A stretch of 64,000 nt of DNA from Mediterraneibacter massiliensis (GCF_001487105.1 NZ_LN913001.1:1079353-1143352), one strand, 5' to 3'; counted from the first letter of the stretch, positions 35,800-46,540 are shown. Notes: a model not told the origin generated them from the sequence alone. Numbers and translations are program-made.

Positions 35800-35942
35800 T
35801 TTCACAGGAAATTACTTCTTATGAAATAAAAATGTTCCGTAAGGATTGCGCTGCGGCAAAAAAGTGTCATGTTGCCGGATCAATCCGCCGCAGGCGGAGA
35901 ATTCTACGGGGCAAAACTCTTATTTATGAAAGGAGAAAGAAA

Positions 35943-36962
35943 ATGAAAGAAAAACTGGAGAAGATCAAAACAGAAGCGATAGCCCAGATACAAGGGGCAG
36001 ATATGCCGGAAAAACTAAATGACGTGCGTGTGAAATTTCTGGGCAAGAAAGGAGAATTGACTGCGGTCTTAAAGGGAATGAAAGATGTCGCTCCCGAAGA
36101 GAGGCCAAAAGTCGGACAGCTTGTTAATGAGACAAGAGCGCAGATAGAAAAATTGTTGGATGAGTCAAAGGCAAAGATGGAAAGGGCGATCCGTGAAGCA
36201 AGGCTGAAAGCAGAAGTTATTGATGTGACGCTTCCTTCTAAGAAAAACAGTGTTGGTCACAGACATCCCAACACGATAGCTTTGGAAGAAGTAGAACGCA
36301 TTTTTATCGGTATGGGATATGAAGTCGTAGAAGGTCCGGAAGTAGAGTATGATCTGTACAATTTTGAGAAGTTAAATATCCCGGCGGATCACCCGGCGAA
36401 AGATGAGCAGGATACTTTCTATATCAATAAAGAGATTGTCCTCAGGACGCAGACGTCTCCGGTCCAGGCACGTGTGATGGAGCAGGGAAAACTTCCGATC
36501 CGTATGATCGCGCCGGGCAGAGTGTTTAGATCTGATGAGGTGGATGCGACACATTCTCCGTCCTTCCACCAGATAGAGGGGCTTGTGATAGACAAAAATG
36601 TTTCCTTTGCCGATCTGAAAGGAACATTGGAGATCTTTGCAAAAGAACTGTTTGGTCCGGATACAAAGACAAAATTTAGGCCACATCATTTCCCATTCAC
36701 AGAACCTAGTGCAGAGGTGGATGTAAGCTGCTTCAAATGCGGAGGAAAAGGCTGCCGCTTCTGTAAAGGTTCCGGATGGATCGAAATTCTAGGCTGCGGC
36801 ATGGTACATCCGCATGTATTGGAAATGTGCGGGATAGACCCGGAAGAATACAGCGGTTTTGCATTTGGAGTAGGTTTGGAGAGAATCGCTCTTTTGAAAT
36901 ATGAGATCGACGATATGAGACTGCTGTATGAAAATGACATCAGATTTTTAAAACAGTTCTAA
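35943..36962 (+). CDS. pheS: Phenylalanine-tRNA ligase alpha subunit
   Basis: 339 residues, standard PheS. An N-terminal coiled coil (about 1-90) is followed by the class II catalytic core: motif 2 around [22 protein letters not shown], and motif 3 [20 protein letters not shown]. The start at 35943 has a GAAAGGAGAAAG ribosome site after the T-box terminator; the frame open from 35718 runs through the T-box and is not used. It forms an alpha2-beta2 enzyme with PheT. Confidence 0.97.
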   Translation: MKEKLEKIKTEAIAQIQGADMPEKLNDVRVKFLGKKGELTAVLKGMKDVAPEERPKVGQLVNETRAQIEKLLDESKAKMERAIREARLKAEVIDVTLPSKKNSVGHRHPNTIALEEVERIFIGMGYEVVEGPEVEYDLYNFEKLNIPADHPAKDEQDTFYINKEIVLRTQTSPVQARVMEQGKLPIRMIAPGRVFRSDEVDATHSPSFHQIEGLVIDKNVSFADLKGTLEIFAKELFGPDTKTKFRPHHFPFTEPSAEVDVSCFKCGGKGCRFCKGSGWIEILGCGMVHPHVLEMCGIDPEEYSGFAFGVGLERIALLKYEIDDMRLLYENDIRFLKQF

Positions 36963-36987
36963 AAAGAAAAAGGAAAGGATGTAAATT

Positions 36988-39408
36988 ATGAATACTTCAT
37001 TATCATGGATAAAAGCATATGTGCCGGAGTTAGACGTAACCGCGCAGGAGTATACGGACGCGATGACACTTTCTGGGACGAAAGTAGAAGGATATGAGAG
37101 AATGGACGCAGATCTGGATAAGATCGTGATCGGACAGATTGAAAAGATTGAGAAACATCCGGATGCGGATAAATTGATCATCTGTCAGGTGAATATAGGA
37201 ACAGAGTCTGTGCAGATCGTCACAGGAGCTCCGAATGTAAAGGAAGGCGACAAAGTTCCGGTGGTGCTGGATGGAGGCAGAGTTGCCGGCGGTCATGAGC
37301 CCGGACAAAAAGTCGCAGGCGGTATTAAGATTAAAAAGGGAAAACTGCGCGGCGTAGAGAGCTGTGGGATGATGTGTTCTATTGAGGAGCTTGGTTCTAC
37401 GAAAGAGATGTATCCGGAAGCCCCGGAATATGGTATTTATATTTTCCCGGAAGATGCGGAAGTCGGGGCAAATGCGGTGAAGGCTCTAGGACTTGATGAT
37501 GTGGTGTTTGAGTATGAAGTGACCTCAAACCGCGTAGACTGCTATAGCGTGATCGGTATCGCGCGTGAGGCGGCAGCTACATTTGACAAAGAATTTGTTC
37601 CGCCTGTGGTAAAAGAGACGGGAAATGCGGAAGACGTTAATGCGTATATCAAAGTTTCGGTTGAAAATACAGAATTATGTCCACGTTATTGCGCACGGGT
37701 AGTGAAAAATATAAAAATAGGACCTTCCCCAAAGTGGATGCAGAGAAGACTTGCTTCTGTGGGTATCCGTCCGATCAATAATCTGGTGGATATTACCAAC
37801 TATGTCATGGAGGAGTATGGACAGCCCATGCATGCCTATGACCTAGATACGATAGCCGGACGCCAGATTATAGTAAAAACAGCGGAGAATGGAGAAAAAT
37901 TTACAACATTGGATGGACAGGAACGTACAATGGATGACAATGTCCTGATGATCTGCGATGGGGAAAAAGCGATCGGTATAGCAGGGATCATGGGAGGAGA
38001 AAATTCCATGATCACAGACAATGTACAGACCATGCTATTTGAGGCGGCCTGCTTTGACGGGGTAAATATAAGAAAATCCAGTAAACGTGTGGGCTTGCGT
38101 ACAGATGCGTCAGGAAAATTTGAAAAAGGACTGGATCCGAATAATGCCAAGGCTGCGATCGACCGTGCCTGCCAGCTTGTAGAAGAGCTGGGAGCAGGAG
38201 AAGTCGTAGGCGGCACAGTGGATGTATATGGAAAGAAGAAAGAGCCGGTCAGAGTACCCTTTGACGCAGAAAAGATTAATTCCATGCTGGGAACAGATAT
38301 TTCCGAAGAAAAAATGCTCCAGTATTTTGAAAAGATCGGACTGTCCTATGATGCCGGCACTCAGGAAGTGATCGCACCGACTTTCCGGCATGATGTATTC
38401 CGTATCGCCGATCTTGCAGAGGAAGTGGCGAGGTTTTATGGGTATGATAATATCCCGACTACACTGCCCAAAGGAGAATCAACAACAGGCAAGTTGTCCT
38501 TCAAACTCCGTATCGAGCAGGTGGCGAGAGACATTGCAGAATTCTGCGGTTTCAGTCAAGGTATGACCTACTCCTTTGAAAGTCCGAAAGTGTTTGACAA
38601 GCTGTTGCTTCCAAAAGATTCTTCACTTCGGAAAACAGTAGATATTCTGAATCCATTAGGGGAGGATTACAGCGTTATGCGTACGACTTCCTTAAACGGT
38701 ATGCTGACTTCTCTGGCCACAAACTATAACCGGAGAAATAAAAATGTGCGTCTCTATGAATTAGGAAATGTGTATCTTCCGAAACAGCTTCCGCTTACAG
38801 AACTGCCGGAGGAAAGAATGCAGTTTACACTTGGTATGTATGGAGACGGGGATTTCTTCACGATGAAAGGTGTGATTGAAGAATTTTTTGAAAAGGTCGG
38901 CATGAAGAAGAAAGAAACGTATGATCCAAATGCAGGAAAGCCATATCTGCATCCGGGACGCCAGGCGAACATTTTGTATGACGGGAATATAGTTGGATAT
39001 TTAGGAGAGATCCACCCGGACGTATTAGATACGTATGGGATCGGAGAACGCGCATATATTGCGGTGATCGATATGCCGGAGGTGACAAAGTGCGCTACAT
39101 TCGACAGAAAATATGAAGGGATCGCTAAATATCCGGCAGTGACCAGAGATATCAGTATGGTCGTTCCAAAGCAGGTGCTTGTCGGACAGATAGAAGAAGT
39201 GATCGCAGGAAAAGGCGGAGCTTATCTGGAGAGCTATTCTTTGTTTGACCTGTATGAAGGATCCCAGATAAAGGAAGGATTTAAATCAGTCGCTTATTCC
39301 ATCGTATTCCGTGCAAAAGACAAGACGCTGGAGGATGCGGAGGTTACTTCTGCAATGCAGAAGATTCTGCGGGCACTGGAAGAACTGGGGATCGAATTAA
39401 GACAGTAA
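36988..39408 (+). CDS. pheT: Phenylalanine-tRNA ligase beta subunit
   Basis: 806 residues, full length. Domains in order: N-terminal, EMAP-II-like tRNA-binding domain (about 40-155), B3/B4 editing domain (about 200-380), B5 domain (about 400-475), catalytic-like core (about 480-690) and C-terminal ferredoxin-fold anticodon-binding domain (last 95 residues, [12 protein letters not shown]). It lies 25 bp after pheS with ribosome site AAAGGATG. Confidence 0.97.
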   Translation: MNTSLSWIKAYVPELDVTAQEYTDAMTLSGTKVEGYERMDADLDKIVIGQIEKIEKHPDADKLIICQVNIGTESVQIVTGAPNVKEGDKVPVVLDGGRVAGGHEPGQKVAGGIKIKKGKLRGVESCGMMCSIEELGSTKEMYPEAPEYGIYIFPEDAEVGANAVKALGLDDVVFEYEVTSNRVDCYSVIGIAREAAATFDKEFVPPVVKETGNAEDVNAYIKVSVENTELCPRYCARVVKNIKIGPSPKWMQRRLASVGIRPINNLVDITNYVMEEYGQPMHAYDLDTIAGRQIIVKTAENGEKFTTLDGQERTMDDNVLMICDGEKAIGIAGIMGGENSMITDNVQTMLFEAACFDGVNIRKSSKRVGLRTDASGKFEKGLDPNNAKAAIDRACQLVEELGAGEVVGGTVDVYGKKKEPVRVPFDAEKINSMLGTDISEEKMLQYFEKIGLSYDAGTQEVIAPTFRHDVFRIADLAEEVARFYGYDNIPTTLPKGESTTGKLSFKLRIEQVARDIAEFCGFSQGMTYSFESPKVFDKLLLPKDSSLRKTVDILNPLGEDYSVMRTTSLNGMLTSLATNYNRRNKNVRLYELGNVYLPKQLPLTELPEERMQFTLGMYGDGDFFTMKGVIEEFFEKVGMKKKETYDPNAGKPYLHPGRQANILYDGNIVGYLGEIHPDVLDTYGIGERAYIAVIDMPEVTKCATFDRKYEGIAKYPAVTRDISMVVPKQVLVGQIEEVIAGKGGAYLESYSLFDLYEGSQIKEGFKSVAYSIVFRAKDKTLEDAEVTSAMQKILRALEELGIELRQ

Positions 39409-39430
39409 TCTGAAGTGGAGAGGAATCAGA

Positions 39431-40456
39431 ATGAAGACAAGTGATTTTTACTATGAATTGCCGGAGGAACTGATCGCACAGGATCCTTTAAAGAAGCGTT
39501 CAGACTCTCGTCTCCTGGTGCTTGATAAAGAGTCGGGTCAGACAGAACACCATGTGTTTAAAGAAATCGTCCAATACCTGCATCCGAAAGACTGCCTTGT
39601 CATCAATGATACGAAAGTCATTCCAGCAAGGCTGATCGGAGCAAAAGAGGAGACAGGAGCAAAGATCGAGGTACTCCTTTTAAAACGAAAAGAAAAGGAT
39701 ATATGGGAGACACTTGTGAAACCAGGCAGGAAGGCCAAACCGGGTACGAGGATCCGGTTTGGCGACGGACTGCTCACCGGAGAAGTAGTAGATGTCGTGG
39801 AAGAAGGAAATCGTCTGATCCGCTTTGAATACCAAGGGATTTTTGAGGAAATCCTAGATCAGCTCGGGCAGATGCCGCTTCCGCCGTACATTACACATCA
39901 ACTGCAGGATAAAGAACGCTATAATACAGTATATGCCTCCCATGAAGGTTCTGCGGCGGCGCCTACTGCCGGACTACATTTTACGCAGGAACTTCTAAAG
40001 AAAATAGAAGAAAAAGGAATCGAGATCGCACGGGTGACACTGCATGTCGGTTTGGGAACATTCCGCCCGGTAAAGGTGGATGATGTAGAGGCGCATCATA
40101 TGCATTCAGAATTCTATATGATCGAACCGGAGGCGGCAGAAAAGATCAATCGCGCGAAAGCGCAGGGCGGACGTGTGATCTGTGTCGGTACGACCAGCTG
40201 CCGGACGATCGAATCCGCGGCGGATGAAAAAGGGCAGATTCATGCCTGCAGCGGCTGGACGGATATTTTTATCTATCCGGGATACCAATTTAAAGTATTG
40301 GACTGTCTGATCACCAATTTCCATCTGCCGGAATCCACCCTGATCATGCTCGTCTCGGCACTGGCAGGAAAAGAGCATGTGATGGCAGCGTATGAGGAGG
40401 CCGTTAGGGAAAAATATCGTTTTTTTAGCTTTGGGGATGCCATGTTTATTAAATAG
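39431..40456 (+). CDS. queA: S-adenosylmethionine:tRNA ribosyltransferase-isomerase
   Basis: 341 residues, standard QueA. Characteristic blocks are [14 protein letters not shown] at the N-terminus, [13 protein letters not shown], and FLLVGLGTF-like [17 protein letters not shown]. It adds the epoxycyclopentanediol ring from SAM to preQ1-modified tRNA, giving epoxyqueuosine. QueH (8.06 kb) carries out the following reduction, so the last two queuosine steps are both here at separate loci. It follows pheT by 22 bp with a GTGGAGAGG ribosome site and ends at a terminator. Confidence 0.96.
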   Translation: MKTSDFYYELPEELIAQDPLKKRSDSRLLVLDKESGQTEHHVFKEIVQYLHPKDCLVINDTKVIPARLIGAKEETGAKIEVLLLKRKEKDIWETLVKPGRKAKPGTRIRFGDGLLTGEVVDVVEEGNRLIRFEYQGIFEEILDQLGQMPLPPYITHQLQDKERYNTVYASHEGSAAAPTAGLHFTQELLKKIEEKGIEIARVTLHVGLGTFRPVKVDDVEAHHMHSEFYMIEPEAAEKINRAKAQGGRVICVGTTSCRTIESAADEKGQIHACSGWTDIFIYPGYQFKVLDCLITNFHLPESTLIMLVSALAGKEHVMAAYEEAVREKYRFFSFGDAMFIK

Positions 40457-40474
40457 GATTGTGATACAGAGATG

Positions 40475-40519
40475 AAAAACCCGCAATAGTACGAAGACAT
40501 CGGACTATTGCGGGTTTTT
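40475..40519. terminator. Rho-independent terminator after queA
   Basis: AAAAACCCGCAATAGT and ACTATTGCGGGTTTTT form a perfect 16-bp stem with a T-run. Confidence 0.93.
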
Positions 40520-40574
40520 ATATATATCGTGAAATACAAGCTGCAAATTTTGAGAAAAGCTCCATGATGAAGAA

Positions 40575-40602
40575 TTGACAAAAAAGAAACAAGGTGTATA
40601 AT
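40575..40602 (+). promoter_or_regulatory. Consensus promoter and candidate operator of the marR-MATE operon
   Basis: TTGACA (40575-40580) and TATAAT (40597-40602), spacer 16 bp, both perfect boxes. Just downstream (about 40613-40651) an imperfect A/T-rich inverted repeat, AAAAGGTTTATATA facing TATACAAAAACTTTT, would suit autorepression by the MarR protein. Confidence 0.8.
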
Positions 40603-40667
40603 AGTTCACTGATAAAAGGTTTATATAAAAACTATTTATACAAAAACTTTTGCGGAGAGGTGGGAAC

Positions 40668-41117
40668 ATGTATCAAAATACAGCGTACTGGGTAAGGATA
40701 CGAAAGAGCATCCGACTTTATGAAGAGATGCTGCACGAAGTGGCACAACGGCATGGATTGACAGGGATAGAAACAGACATTATCAGTTTTCTCCAGCATA
40801 ATCCGGGAAAAGATACCGCGATGGATATTGTGAAGTTCCGCATGTTGTCGAAGGGATGCGTGTCCAAGGCAGTGGAGTCTCTCATTCAGAAAGGCTTGAT
40901 AAAGCGGGAACAGGACGTACAGGACAGAAGAAAGATCCATCTTCATATGCTTCCTACATCAAAGCTTGTCATGGCAGATATAGAAGCTGTCCAGGAGCAG
41001 TTCTGGAAAATTATCTTCCATAACTTTACAGAAGAAGAAAAGAAGCTGTACTTACAATATGGAGAAAGAATCTTACAAAATGTACAGAAAGTGGCAGAAA
41101 GGGGAACAGACAGATGA
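40668..41117 (+). CDS. MarR-family transcriptional regulator
   Basis: 149 residues, a winged-helix MarR fold. The recognition region AMDIVKFRMLSKGCVSKAVESLIQKGLIKREQDVQDRRKIHLHM includes the DxRR wing motif. The ATG at 40668 follows GGAGAGGTGGGA. It overlaps the MATE gene by four bases and probably represses this operon until a drug-like ligand releases it. Confidence 0.92.
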   Translation: MYQNTAYWVRIRKSIRLYEEMLHEVAQRHGLTGIETDIISFLQHNPGKDTAMDIVKFRMLSKGCVSKAVESLIQKGLIKREQDVQDRRKIHLHMLPTSKLVMADIEAVQEQFWKIIFHNFTEEEKKLYLQYGERILQNVQKVAERGTDR

Positions 41118-42472
41118 ATACAGAGAAAGATTTTCTAGGAAAAGAACCGGTGGGGAAACTCCTTGTTAAATTGGCATTTCCTACAGTGGCAGCACAACTA
41201 ATCAATATGTTGTATAATATTATTGACCGTATGTATATCGGACATATTCCAAAGACCGGCGCATTGGCTCTGACTGGGGTCGGTGTATGTATGCCCTTGA
41301 TCATGATCGTATCGGCATTCGCGGCGTTGGTAGGATACGGGGGTTCTCCGCGTGCATCCATCTGCATGGGAAAGAAAAAACCAGAGGAAGCGGAGAAGAT
41401 ACTGGGAAACTGTTTCAGCCTGCAGGTTATCATATCAGTTCTCCTGACAACGGCTTTACTGCTCTGGAACAGGAAGCTGCTGCTTGCGTTTGGCGCCAGC
41501 CCAAATACGATCGAATATGCGGTCAGCTATATGAACATCTATGCCGTTGGCACTGTGTTTGTACAGTTAACCTTAGGGATGAACGCCTTCATCACGGCAC
41601 AGGGATTTGCGAAAACAGGGATGTTTTCTGTCTTAATTGGTGCAGTGACAAATATTGTACTGGATCCTATCTTCATTTTTGGCTTTGGAATGGGAGTACG
41701 CGGAGCAGCCCTTGCGACAATTCTTTCACAGGCGCTCTCCTGTATATGGGTACTGCATTTTCTGTTTGGAAAAAAGACGGTTTTGAAGATCAAAAAGCAA
41801 AACTTGAGGTTAAAAAAGAAGGTGATCCTTCCCTGCCTGGCTTTGGGCGTTTCTACATTTATCATGCAGGCGAGTGAAAGTATTATTTCAGTCTGCTTTA
41901 ATTCTTCTTTGTTAAAATATGGAGGAGATATTGCAGTGGGAGCTATGACGATCTTAACCAGTGTCATGCAGTTCGCTATGCTTCCTTTGCAGGGACTTGG
42001 ACAGGGCGCGCAGCCAATCATCAGTTATAATTACGGTGCCCGTAATAAGGACAGAGTAAAGGCTGCTTTTACATTACTCTTGAAGGTAAGTATGTGCTAT
42101 GCTGGAATCTTATGGCTGTGTGTCATGCTGTTTCCACAGGGATTTGCTGCAATGTTCACATCTGACATGGCATTGTTGGAGTTTACTAAGACGGCGCTGC
42201 GGATCTACATGGCGGTAATGGTTTTATTTGGCATACAGGTTGCGTGCCAGATGACCTTCAATGCATTGGGGAAAGCGAAAGAATCGATCGTGGTAGCTGT
42301 CATGCGAAAGTTCGTGCTGCTGCTCCCTTTGATCTATATTATGCCGGCAGTATGGAAAGCAAATCCGACTTTTGCCGTATATATGGCAGAACCTATCGCA
42401 GATACGATCGCGGTCACATTTACGGCGATTTTGTTTGCGGCACGATTTAAAAAGGCACTCTCCGCGATTTAG
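41114..42472 (+). CDS. MATE-family multidrug efflux transporter
   Basis: 452 residues, 12 hydrophobic segments in two homologous halves. Features include VKLAFPTVAAQLINMLYNIIDRMYIG in helix 1 and GLGQGAQPIISYNYGARN in the second half, both usual in bacterial MATE (NorM/DinF-like) exporters coupled to sodium or protons. Translational coupling with the upstream MarR gene (ATGA overlap) indicates regulated drug or metabolite export. The substrate is unknown. Confidence 0.93.
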   Translation: MNTEKDFLGKEPVGKLLVKLAFPTVAAQLINMLYNIIDRMYIGHIPKTGALALTGVGVCMPLIMIVSAFAALVGYGGSPRASICMGKKKPEEAEKILGNCFSLQVIISVLLTTALLLWNRKLLLAFGASPNTIEYAVSYMNIYAVGTVFVQLTLGMNAFITAQGFAKTGMFSVLIGAVTNIVLDPIFIFGFGMGVRGAALATILSQALSCIWVLHFLFGKKTVLKIKKQNLRLKKKVILPCLALGVSTFIMQASESIISVCFNSSLLKYGGDIAVGAMTILTSVMQFAMLPLQGLGQGAQPIISYNYGARNKDRVKAAFTLLLKVSMCYAGILWLCVMLFPQGFAAMFTSDMALLEFTKTALRIYMAVMVLFGIQVACQMTFNALGKAKESIVVAVMRKFVLLLPLIYIMPAVWKANPTFAVYMAEPIADTIAVTFTAILFAARFKKALSAI

Positions 42473-42504
42473 AAAGCGTAAAATACATATTCCTGTGCAA
42501 GGAT

Positions 42505-42531
42505 AAAAAAGCCGGCATGAAAAAGCCGGCA
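42505..42531 (-). terminator. Short GCCGGC hairpin, terminator-like on the minus strand
   Basis: GCCGGC at 42511-42516 and 42525-42530 pair around an A-rich loop; on the minus strand they are followed by TTTTTT. No minus-strand gene ends here, so it may be only a hairpin closing the MATE transcript. Confidence 0.4.
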
Positions 42532-42598
42532 CAGAAAAGAAATAGATTTATTCTGTAAGTATGTTATACTGATCATACTGGGGAAGGGGAGAGCAGTA

Positions 42599-43720
42599 AT
42601 GAAAGAAAAACCTCTTGTGATATGCAGTTTTACAAAAAACGGAAGTAAAAAAAATGAAGAAATAAGCCGTATCTTGAAAAAACAAGGGTTCGTATGCAAC
42701 GGCTTTACTTTGCAGAAATATGCGGGGAAAGAAGGCATGGAGACGCTTCAGGTACTTCCTTCTTTGCTAGGCAAATGGATCGGAGCACAGTGGGGCAGAG
42801 TCGGCTTCTTATTTATAGGGGCGGCGGGCATAGCTGTGCGCTATATTGCACCCTGGGTGAAGGATAAATATACAGATTCGCCGGTTCTGGTCATGGATGA
42901 AAAGGGACAGTACATTATACCAATTCTGTCCGGGCATATGGGAAATGCAGTAGAGATTGCCAGACAGATAGCGGCCAGCACGAAAGCAGTTCCAGTCCTT
43001 ACAACGGCGACAGATGTGCAGGAAAAATTCGCGGTGGATGTCTTTGCACGCAGAAATGGGCTGTATATCGAGAAACGGGAACTGGCAAAGCGGATCACAG
43101 CGGCTGTGCTGGAAGAGAAAAAGATTGGTTTCTACAGTGCTTATGGATGGGAGGGGAATCTCCCGAAGGAACTGGTGCCTTACGAAAGTCTGGAAAAGAT
43201 GAAGAAAGCAGGCGGACTGGGTATTGCGGTGACAGAAGAACAGGAAAGAGCAAAAGAAATGCCTGTCGAAAAAAGCGCAGCAGACAAAGAGCACATTCTG
43301 TTTCTTTTTCCCCAAAATATCATTGCAGGCATTGGGTGCAGAAAAGGACTCTCCTGTTATGTCCTGGAAGAACAAATCTGCCGGGTATTTCAAAAAGAAG
43401 GGATGTCTCTGGCACGTATGGCGGCAATCGCAAGTATAGATCTGAAAAAAGAAGAAACAGGGCTTTTAGAGCTTGCTCAAAAGTATCAAGTTCCTTTTCA
43501 CACCTATACGGCAGAGCAGCTGCAGACAGTGGAGACTTTGCTGCCGACGGAGTTGAATGTAGAAAGCTCTGCTTTCGTAAAGCAGGTGACGGGAGTGGAC
43601 AATGTATGTGAACGGGCGGCGATTTTTGCTTGTCCGCAGGGGCGAATACTTCTGCATAAACAAAAATTAGGCAGAATGACGGTCGCTCTTGTGGAACAGA
43701 AAGTGCAGCTTCAGTTTTGA
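42599..43720 (+). CDS. cbiG: Cobalt-precorrin-5A hydrolase CbiG
   Basis: 373 residues. The N-terminal and central CbiG domains include FIGAAGIAVRYIAPWVKDKYTDSPVLVMDEKG and LSGHMGNAVEIARQIA, and the C-terminal domain begins IIAGIGCRKG and includes IASIDLKKEETGLLELA. It opens the ring-A acetate lactone of cobalt-precorrin-5A, releasing acetaldehyde, in the anaerobic pathway. It is the first cobalamin gene, has ribosome site GGGGAGAG, and has no cobalamin riboswitch of its own in the 126 bp upstream. Confidence 0.93.
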   Translation: MKEKPLVICSFTKNGSKKNEEISRILKKQGFVCNGFTLQKYAGKEGMETLQVLPSLLGKWIGAQWGRVGFLFIGAAGIAVRYIAPWVKDKYTDSPVLVMDEKGQYIIPILSGHMGNAVEIARQIAASTKAVPVLTTATDVQEKFAVDVFARRNGLYIEKRELAKRITAAVLEEKKIGFYSAYGWEGNLPKELVPYESLEKMKKAGGLGIAVTEEQERAKEMPVEKSAADKEHILFLFPQNIIAGIGCRKGLSCYVLEEQICRVFQKEGMSLARMAAIASIDLKKEETGLLELAQKYQVPFHTYTAEQLQTVETLLPTELNVESSAFVKQVTGVDNVCERAAIFACPQGRILLHKQKLGRMTVALVEQKVQLQF

Positions 43721-43741
43721 AACGGGCGGGAAAGGGAAAAG

Positions 43742-44509
43742 ATGAAAAAAATCTTAGTATTTGCCGGGACGACAGAAGGGCGTTTGATCGCGAAACGGGC
43801 AGGAGAATTATGCCTGGATTGCTATGTGAGCACGGCAACGGAGTATGGAAAAGAAATTCTGGGTCATATAGAACATGTGAACAGGATGAGCGGCAGAATG
43901 GAAGTTTCTCAGATGTGTGCATTTATCTGGGATAAAAAAATAGAACTTGTCATCGATGCTACGCATCCTTTTGCCCGCGAGGTGACGGAGAACATTCAAA
44001 AGGCATGCCGGAAGGCAGACTGTGAATATGTGCGCTGTCTGCGGGAAAAAGAAGAGGAAGACAGCGGTGGGGGAATGAAAGTATTTGCCAGTGTGAGAGA
44101 GGCGGCAGCTTTTTTAAAAGACACAAAGGGAAACATCCTGCTCACGACAGGCACAAAGGAATTGAAAGAATACAGGCGGATCCCCGGTTTTGAAAAGCGG
44201 TGTTATGCACGGGTTCTTTCTACAGTGTCTTCTGTGAAACAGGCGGCAGAGTTGGGATTCGAAGGTAAACATCTGATCGCCATGCAGGGACCTTTCTCAA
44301 AGGAGATGAATATCGCTCTGCTCAGACAGGTAAAGGCGGCGTATTTTGTGACAAAAGAATCCGGACAGGCAGGGGGATTTCAAGAAAAACGACAGGCAGC
44401 GGAAGAAACGGGGACGGAACTTGTGGTGATCAGACGTCCGAGAGAAGAAGGCAAAAATCTGGCGGAAGTACTGGAATATCTGGCATATTTGGCGAAGGTT
44501 CCAGATTGA
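43742..44509 (+). CDS. cbiJ: Precorrin-6A/cobalt-precorrin-6A reductase
   Basis: 255 residues. The NAD(P)-binding start ILVFAGTTEGRLIAKRA and the motifs DATHPFAREVTENI, LTTGTKEL and AMQGPFSKEMN are diagnostic of CobK/CbiJ. It reduces cobalt-precorrin-6A to -6B. It lies 21 bp after cbiG. The next gene in this direction is a surface protein rather than a cbi gene, so cbiG-cbiJ form a separate small unit. Confidence 0.93.
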   Translation: MKKILVFAGTTEGRLIAKRAGELCLDCYVSTATEYGKEILGHIEHVNRMSGRMEVSQMCAFIWDKKIELVIDATHPFAREVTENIQKACRKADCEYVRCLREKEEEDSGGGMKVFASVREAAAFLKDTKGNILLTTGTKELKEYRRIPGFEKRCYARVLSTVSSVKQAAELGFEGKHLIAMQGPFSKEMNIALLRQVKAAYFVTKESGQAGGFQEKRQAAEETGTELVVIRRPREEGKNLAEVLEYLAYLAKVPD

Positions 44510-44635
44510 AAAAACAGTAGAAATATGCTATCCTAAGAGAGGAAATAGAAGAATATCCCTTTCATTCGTTTGGGGGGAGAGATCTTGTTCATATCTGGAA
44601 GGATAGGAAGAAATATCCCTGAATAAGAGAGGCAG

Positions 44636-44670
44636 ACCTCCTTCAGATTTGGCATAGATCGAAAGGAGGT
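44636..44670 (+). promoter_or_regulatory. Ribosome-site-sequestering hairpin before the surface protein gene
   Basis: ACCTCCTTC (44636-44644) is complementary to the Shine-Dalgarno sequence GAAAGGAGGT (44661-44670), separated by 16-18 nt. When paired, the ribosome site is hidden. The preceding 100 nt contain further small stems (for example GGATA/TATCC). No known riboswitch class was recognised. Confidence 0.6.
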
Positions 44671-44674
44671 TTTT

Positions 44675-46468
44675 ATGTTAAAAAGAGGAAAGAAGCTGCT
44701 CGGACTTCTTCTGGTTTTTGTTCTTTCGGCTGCCCTGCTTCCCATGACTGTTTCAGCGGCAGGTACGACTGTACGGATTGGAAATAAGACGCTTACAGAA
44801 GGGGCAAACACGATCGGCGGCGGAACGGCTACGCTGGATACGGCTGCACAGACATTGACGCTGGAAAATGTTTCTGTGTCAGAGTCTGTTGGCATTACAG
44901 CAGAAGGTGCATTTACGGTGCTGATACAAGGAAAGGTATCTTTGGGCAGTGAAGCGGCAAGGATAAACGGGAGCGCATTGTATAGCTGGAATTCTCCTGA
45001 TCTGCATGTACAGGTGGCAGAAGGCGCTGTCTTGGCTTTGTACACACAAGGGGGAAATAACATCTATACGGACGGCAGTCGTCTGCATGTATCGGGAACC
45101 GGCGAGATGCTGGCCAATGCGGCGGGAGACTATCCGGCTTTATATGCAGAAAATATCTCTATCGATGGAGGTCTGCAGATGCAGATCGTATCAGACCAAG
45201 TAGGAATGTATGCGGCAAAAGGAGAGGTCGCGATAGAGAATGCAAATGTCGGGATACAGGCAAAGGATACTTGCATATTTGCACGGACGTATGATTCTGA
45301 TACAGATGAAGATATCCCTTCCTCTGTTACGTTAAAAAACAGTACGCTGGATATGACAGTAGATAATACAGCAGAAGAGGCGGATCCGTACGGAATCTTT
45401 TGCGGAACCGGCGGCATCCAGGCAGAGAATATGGTCATCAACAGCAATGTTACAGGCGGAGCGCTGTACAGTGAGGGAGATATTACGGTTACAGGAGCAG
45501 AGACACAGATCATCGTCAATGGTTCCAGAGGTATCGAGTCTTCCGATGGCACTCTGAAGATAGAGGGCGGTACAGTTAACGTAACTTCTGATGATAATGC
45601 ATTATATGGATGGAACGGCATAGAGATCACCGGCGGCAAAGTCGAAGTGGTGTCAAAAGACGAGAGTGCTATGGTATCTCGGGACGGTCAGATCAGGATC
45701 ACCGGAGCAGATACAGTGACAGAGGCTGTTTCCAGCGCAGCAGATAAAGCAGTTATCAGAAATGTAAGAAACGGCGGTATCTATCTGCAAGCGCCCGTTA
45801 CACTTTCTCATACGGCCGGCGGAAAGTTGGCAGAAGGTGTGATGAAAGATAAAAGTGTAGGTATTACAGTAGGTGATGGCTTCGATGCTTTTGGGCTGGA
45901 GGTATATACAGACCAGAATGGGAAATCTTATTTCGTCGCAAGAGGAAGTGAAGAACCTGTGCCGGCCAGTGGAAGCGTGACGATATGCAGTCATACGTGG
46001 GACGTGTCGGTCTGGACTTGGACAGCGGATCACTCAGGCGCTTCCGCAGAGTTTGTCTGTACACAGAATGCAGGGCATCTATTCACAGAAGATGCAGTCA
46101 TTACGGCGCAGACTACAGATCCGACATGTGTAAAGGCTGGAAAAACAGTCTATACGGCAAAAGTAAATTTCCAGGGAACAGAGTATACAGATGTACAGTC
46201 GGTTCAGATTCCGGCAACTGGAAAACATGTATATAAAGATGGAAAATGTACGATATGTGGTGCCGCAGATCCTGCATATAAACCGACAGATACGGGGAAA
46301 ACGGATAAAGATAAGACAGACGGTACAGACAAAAAGACAGAACAGATAACCAGTACGACGCCGCATACAGGCGATGTTGTGAATATGCTGCCTATGCTGG
46401 GCATACTGCTTCTGTCAGGCGCATGCATAGCAGGCGTGACCGTATGTGGCATAAAGAAAAGAAGATAG
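44675..46468 (+). CDS. Sortase-type surface protein with beta-helix-like repeats
   Basis: 597 residues. A signal peptide (cleavage near residue 29, after TVSA) is followed by about 380 residues rich in Gly, Thr, Val and Ile with repeated short beta-strand phrases such as LKIEGGTVNVTSDDNALYGW and IEITGGKVEVVSKD, resembling a parallel beta-helix carbohydrate-binding region. Next comes a Cys-containing module (CSHTW...FVC, KCTICGA), a Thr/Lys/Asp-rich spacer, the sorting motif TPHTGD, a membrane helix and KKRR. The ligand is unknown. It is out of place between cbiJ and the cobalamin riboswitch. Confidence 0.8.
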   Translation: MLKRGKKLLGLLLVFVLSAALLPMTVSAAGTTVRIGNKTLTEGANTIGGGTATLDTAAQTLTLENVSVSESVGITAEGAFTVLIQGKVSLGSEAARINGSALYSWNSPDLHVQVAEGAVLALYTQGGNNIYTDGSRLHVSGTGEMLANAAGDYPALYAENISIDGGLQMQIVSDQVGMYAAKGEVAIENANVGIQAKDTCIFARTYDSDTDEDIPSSVTLKNSTLDMTVDNTAEEADPYGIFCGTGGIQAENMVINSNVTGGALYSEGDITVTGAETQIIVNGSRGIESSDGTLKIEGGTVNVTSDDNALYGWNGIEITGGKVEVVSKDESAMVSRDGQIRITGADTVTEAVSSAADKAVIRNVRNGGIYLQAPVTLSHTAGGKLAEGVMKDKSVGITVGDGFDAFGLEVYTDQNGKSYFVARGSEEPVPASGSVTICSHTWDVSVWTWTADHSGASAEFVCTQNAGHLFTEDAVITAQTTDPTCVKAGKTVYTAKVNFQGTEYTDVQSVQIPATGKHVYKDGKCTICGAADPAYKPTDTGKTDKDKTDGTDKKTEQITSTTPHTGDVVNMLPMLGILLLSGACIAGVTVCGIKKRR

Positions 46469-46484
46469 ACAGAGCATTTGGTAT

Positions 46485-46514
46485 AAAGCCTGATACATAA
46501 AAGTATCAGGCTTT
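46485..46514 (+). terminator. Hairpin terminator after the surface protein gene
   Basis: AAAGCCTGATAC and GTATCAGGCTTT form a perfect 12-bp stem; the T tract after it is poor. It separates the surface gene from the riboswitch-controlled cobalamin operon. Confidence 0.7.
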
Positions 46515-46540
46515 ACTTGTATGCAGGTATATGATAAAAT
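46512..46540 (+). promoter_or_regulatory. Promoter of the main cobalamin operon
   Basis: TTTACT (46512-46517) and TAAAAT (46535-46540), spacer 17 bp. Transcription would start near 46547, ahead of the riboswitch. Confidence 0.55.

Noticed and set aside
35718..35942. An upstream extension of PheS
   Set aside because: It would translate the T-box and terminator; the ATG at 35943 has the ribosome site and begins the conserved protein.
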